Origin: Robiginitalea sp. | GTDB taxonomy: Bacteria; Bacteroidota; Bacteroidia; Flavobacteriales; Flavobacteriaceae | DNA length: 64,000 nt | Direction of reading: 5' to 3' | Assembly (NCBI GenBank): GCA_024638915.1 | Contig: JAHEJJ010000001.1 | Span: 62,001-126,000 of the forward strand | Shown: positions 62,136-64,000 of the stretch, in pieces | How positions within the stretch are numbered: position 1 is the first letter of the stretch | Layout of the letters: the number at the start of each line of letters is the position of its first letter | The notes under the pieces: generated by a model | The model's input: the letters and a program-made list of their open reading frames with translations, nothing else | Databases searched by the model: none | What the model was told of the DNA's origin: nothing | Translations under genes and position numbers: made by a program

Positions 62136-63689
62136 CTAAAGATCAAATTTGATCCCCTGGGCCAACGGAAGATCTTCGGTATAATTTATGGTATTGGTTT
62201 GCCTCCGCATATAGATCTTCCAGGCGTCAGAACCCGATTCTCTTCCGCCTCCGGTTTCTTTTTCACCACCGAAAGCACCTCCTATTTCAGCACCGGATGT
62301 TCCGATATTGACATTCGCTATGCCACAGTCACTTCCCGATGCTGAAAGGAATTTTTCAGCTTCACGCAAATTGCTGGTCATAATAGCTGAGGAAAGTCCT
62401 TGTACAACATCGTTTTGAATAGCGATAGCGTTGGTCACACCCCCTTTGTACTTTAAAAGGTATAAAACAGGCGCGAAGGTTTCGTGCTGAACAATTTCCA
62501 TACTGTTCACCGCTTCAACTATCGCTGGTTTTACGTAACAACCACTTTCATAACCCTCTCCATGGAGTGTACCTCCTTCCACAAGTATAGTACCGCCCTG
62601 TTCTACAACAGCATTGAGTGCCTTCTGGTAGTTGACCACGGCATCCTTGTCGATTAGTGGGCCAATATGATTGTTCTCATCGAGTGGATTTCCAATCCTC
62701 AACTGTTGATAAGCATCCACAAGGGCTGCCTTTACCTGGTCGTATACAGACTCATGAATAATAAGCCTTCTGGTAGATGTACAACGCTGACCGGCAGTTC
62801 CGACAGCACCGAAAACGGCGCCGATCACAGTCATTTTGATATCGGCTTCCGGGGTTACTATGATGGCATTATTCCCGCCTAATTCGAGAAGTGATTTTCC
62901 CAAGCGGGCTGCCACAGCCTGTGCGACAATTTTACCCATTCTTATGGATCCTGTAGCTGAGATCAGTGGGATCCGCTTGTCGTGAGACATGAATTCACCT
63001 ACACGGTAATCGCCGTTGATAAGACATGATATTCCTTCAGGCATATTATTTGCCGCAAATACTTCGGCAGCTATATTCTGGCAGGCAATTCCGCATAAAG
63101 GTGTCTTTTCTGAAGGTTTCCAAACACAGACATCGCCACATACCCAAGCCAGTGCGGTATTCCACGCCCAAACAGCGACCGGAAAATTAAAGGCTGAAAT
63201 AATACCTACCACACCAAGAGGGTGGTACTGCTCATACATGCGGTGCCCGGGTCGCTCAGAGTGCATGGTAAGGCCATGCAACTGACGTGAAAGGCCAACA
63301 GCAAAATCACAGATATCTATCATTTCCTGAACTTCCCCTAGACCCTCCTGATAAGATTTTCCCATTTCATATGACACCAGCTTACCCAGAGGTTCTTTCA
63401 ATTCTCTCAGTTTTTCTCCGAATTGCCTCACTACTTCACCTCTTTGAGGTGCTGTAACGGCTCTCCAGACCTCAAAGGCCTCAGTCGCAGTGGCCATCAC
63501 TTTTTCATAATCATCCTGCGAACTGCTTTTCACCTTGGCGATTAAGGCGCCGTCTACGGGAGAATATGAACTGATAATTTCTCCTGAAGAGAAGAAATTT
63601 TTACCCGTCGAAGAACCTTCATTTATCTGCTGAATCCCTAATTTCTCAAGGGCCCTCTGAATACCAAAATCCAATGCAACTTCTGCCAT
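62136..63689 (-). CDS. amaB: ALDH7-type aldehyde dehydrogenase (aminoadipate semialdehyde dehydrogenase-like)
   Basis: A 517-residue NAD-dependent aldehyde dehydrogenase. The catalytic Cys is in GTAGQRCTSTRRLI (about residue 305) and the general base Glu in LLELGGNNAIIV (about 270). SAFNFPVAVWAWN is the cofactor entry segment. The TSTRRL and GQRCTST features match ALDH7A1/AmaB, which oxidise alpha-aminoadipate semialdehyde in lysine breakdown. No other lysine-degradation genes are nearby, so the pathway is inferred. A TAACTTTG promoter box lies upstream. Confidence 0.9.
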   Translation of the reverse strand: MAEVALDFGIQRALEKLGIQQINEGSSTGKNFFSSGEIISSYSPVDGALIAKVKSSSQDDYEKVMATATEAFEVWRAVTAPQRGEVVRQFGEKLRELKEPLGKLVSYEMGKSYQEGLGEVQEMIDICDFAVGLSRQLHGLTMHSERPGHRMYEQYHPLGVVGIISAFNFPVAVWAWNTALAWVCGDVCVWKPSEKTPLCGIACQNIAAEVFAANNMPEGISCLINGDYRVGEFMSHDKRIPLISATGSIRMGKIVAQAVAARLGKSLLELGGNNAIIVTPEADIKMTVIGAVFGAVGTAGQRCTSTRRLIIHESVYDQVKAALVDAYQQLRIGNPLDENNHIGPLIDKDAVVNYQKALNAVVEQGGTILVEGGTLHGEGYESGCYVKPAIVEAVNSMEIVQHETFAPVLYLLKYKGGVTNAIAIQNDVVQGLSSAIMTSNLREAEKFLSASGSDCGIANVNIGTSGAEIGGAFGGEKETGGGRESGSDAWKIYMRRQTNTINYTEDLPLAQGIKFDL

Positions 63690-63723
63690 TTTATTACTTT
63701 TTATTCCGATAGATTAGACGGCG

Positions 63724-63731
63724 CAAAGTTA
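63724..63731 (-). promoter_or_regulatory. -7 promoter element of the ALDH7 gene
   Basis: TAACTTTG on the minus strand fits TAnnTTTG exactly and lies 35 bases before the start codon. The -33 region lacks a clear TTG. Confidence 0.5.
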
Positions 63732-63768
63732 CGAATAATAGTCCGCTTAAGTCCAGCCGAATTACGCT

Positions 63769-64000
63769 TTATTGTAGATGTATAAGGAGCAAGAGCAAAA
63801 GCGCAAGAAGGGCAGGAAATCCCTGAACGAAGAATATCTTTATATGAGCCGTCAGGGCACCAAATACCCCGGCTATAAAAACGCAGCTGAGAAAGAAAAC
63901 CGAAACATATGTTTGCCATTCCGGATCACTAATAAAAAAACTCCAAATCAAGCCTGCTGCGAGAAAGCCATTATATAACCCCTGGTTGGCGGCTAATGTT
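63769..64000 (-). CDS. DUF1304 family membrane protein (5' end off the window)
   Basis: A partial gene of 76 visible codons entering from the right edge, without a start in the window. The frame reads TLAANQGLYNGFLAAGLIWS, then a second membrane helix (YVSVFFLSCVFIAGVFGAL), then VQGFPALLALLLLLLIHLQ and stop. NQGLYNGFLAAGL and VFGALT...VQGFPALLALL are the conserved marks of the small four-helix DUF1304 family. The function is unknown. Most of the approximately 120-residue family length should lie here, with the first 45 residues missing. Confidence 0.85.
   Translation of the reverse strand, partial: TLAANQGLYNGFLAAGLIWSFFISDPEWQTYVSVFFLSCVFIAGVFGALTAHIKIFFVQGFPALLALLLLLLIHLQ

Overview
The window looks like a chromosomal segment of a marine-type member of the Flavobacteriaceae (Bacteroidota). 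The reasons are the protein families (Bat aerotolerance operon, IPExxxVDY protein, viroplasmin-type RNase H, long PurF, OmpA with thrombospondin type-3 repeats, kbl next to addA/addB-like genes), the general lack of Shine-Dalgarno sequences, and many promoters of the Bacteroidota form TTG-N19/20-TAnnTTTG. It is almost entirely core housekeeping DNA. I see no insertion sequence, prophage, CRISPR array or rRNA, and one tRNA (Ala, GGC).

Layout. 1-10.9 kb: edge-truncated ABC ATPase, asd, mscL, alr-tdk, a conserved unknown, then rsmI with an Fe-S type uracil-DNA glycosylase, an AhpD-like and an OsmC protein, recJ, and a queD-lpxH pair. 10.95-11.19 kb: decayed acyltransferase gene. 11.2-15.7 kb: crotonase-MATE-GNAT genes, a universal stress protein, tRNA-Ala and an SDR. 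15.7-25 kb: AddB-like nuclease, OmpA/TSP3 protein, kbl and AddA-like helicase-nuclease, then superoxide dismutase. 25.09-25.69 kb: three tandem minus-strand repeats, each with its own promoter and terminator, which I read as an sRNA gene family. 25.8-30 kb: purF, a PfkB kinase, RNase H, purN. 30.1-34.5 kb: acpP, fabF, rnc, IPExxxVDY, pyk. 34.7-38.7 kb: periplasmic binding protein, dinB, CYTH protein, lipoprotein, pheS. 38.8-43.9 kb: two SulP transporters flanking a beta-carbonic anhydrase and a universal stress protein, a likely inorganic-carbon uptake module. 44.3-53.3 kb: moxR-DUF58-(unknown)-batA-batB-batC-batD-batE. 53.6-64 kb: aldo/keto reductase, SDR, AlbA_2 protein, amylosucrase-like GH13 with a fructokinase, phosphoesterase, acyl-ACP desaturase, a helix-hairpin-helix membrane protein, ALDH7 and an edge-truncated DUF1304 protein.

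The most unusual content is non-coding. The tandem 70-nt sRNA repeats share an almost invariant 5' half, covarying terminator stems and -7 boxes at a fixed distance. A 36-bp perfect palindrome sits beside them, and there is a plus-strand terminator with no evident gene near 62.0 kb. Among protein modules, the SulP/carbonic anhydrase cluster and the amylosucrase-fructokinase pair are the most informative about physiology. Functions are assigned from motifs read by eye; no database search was run.
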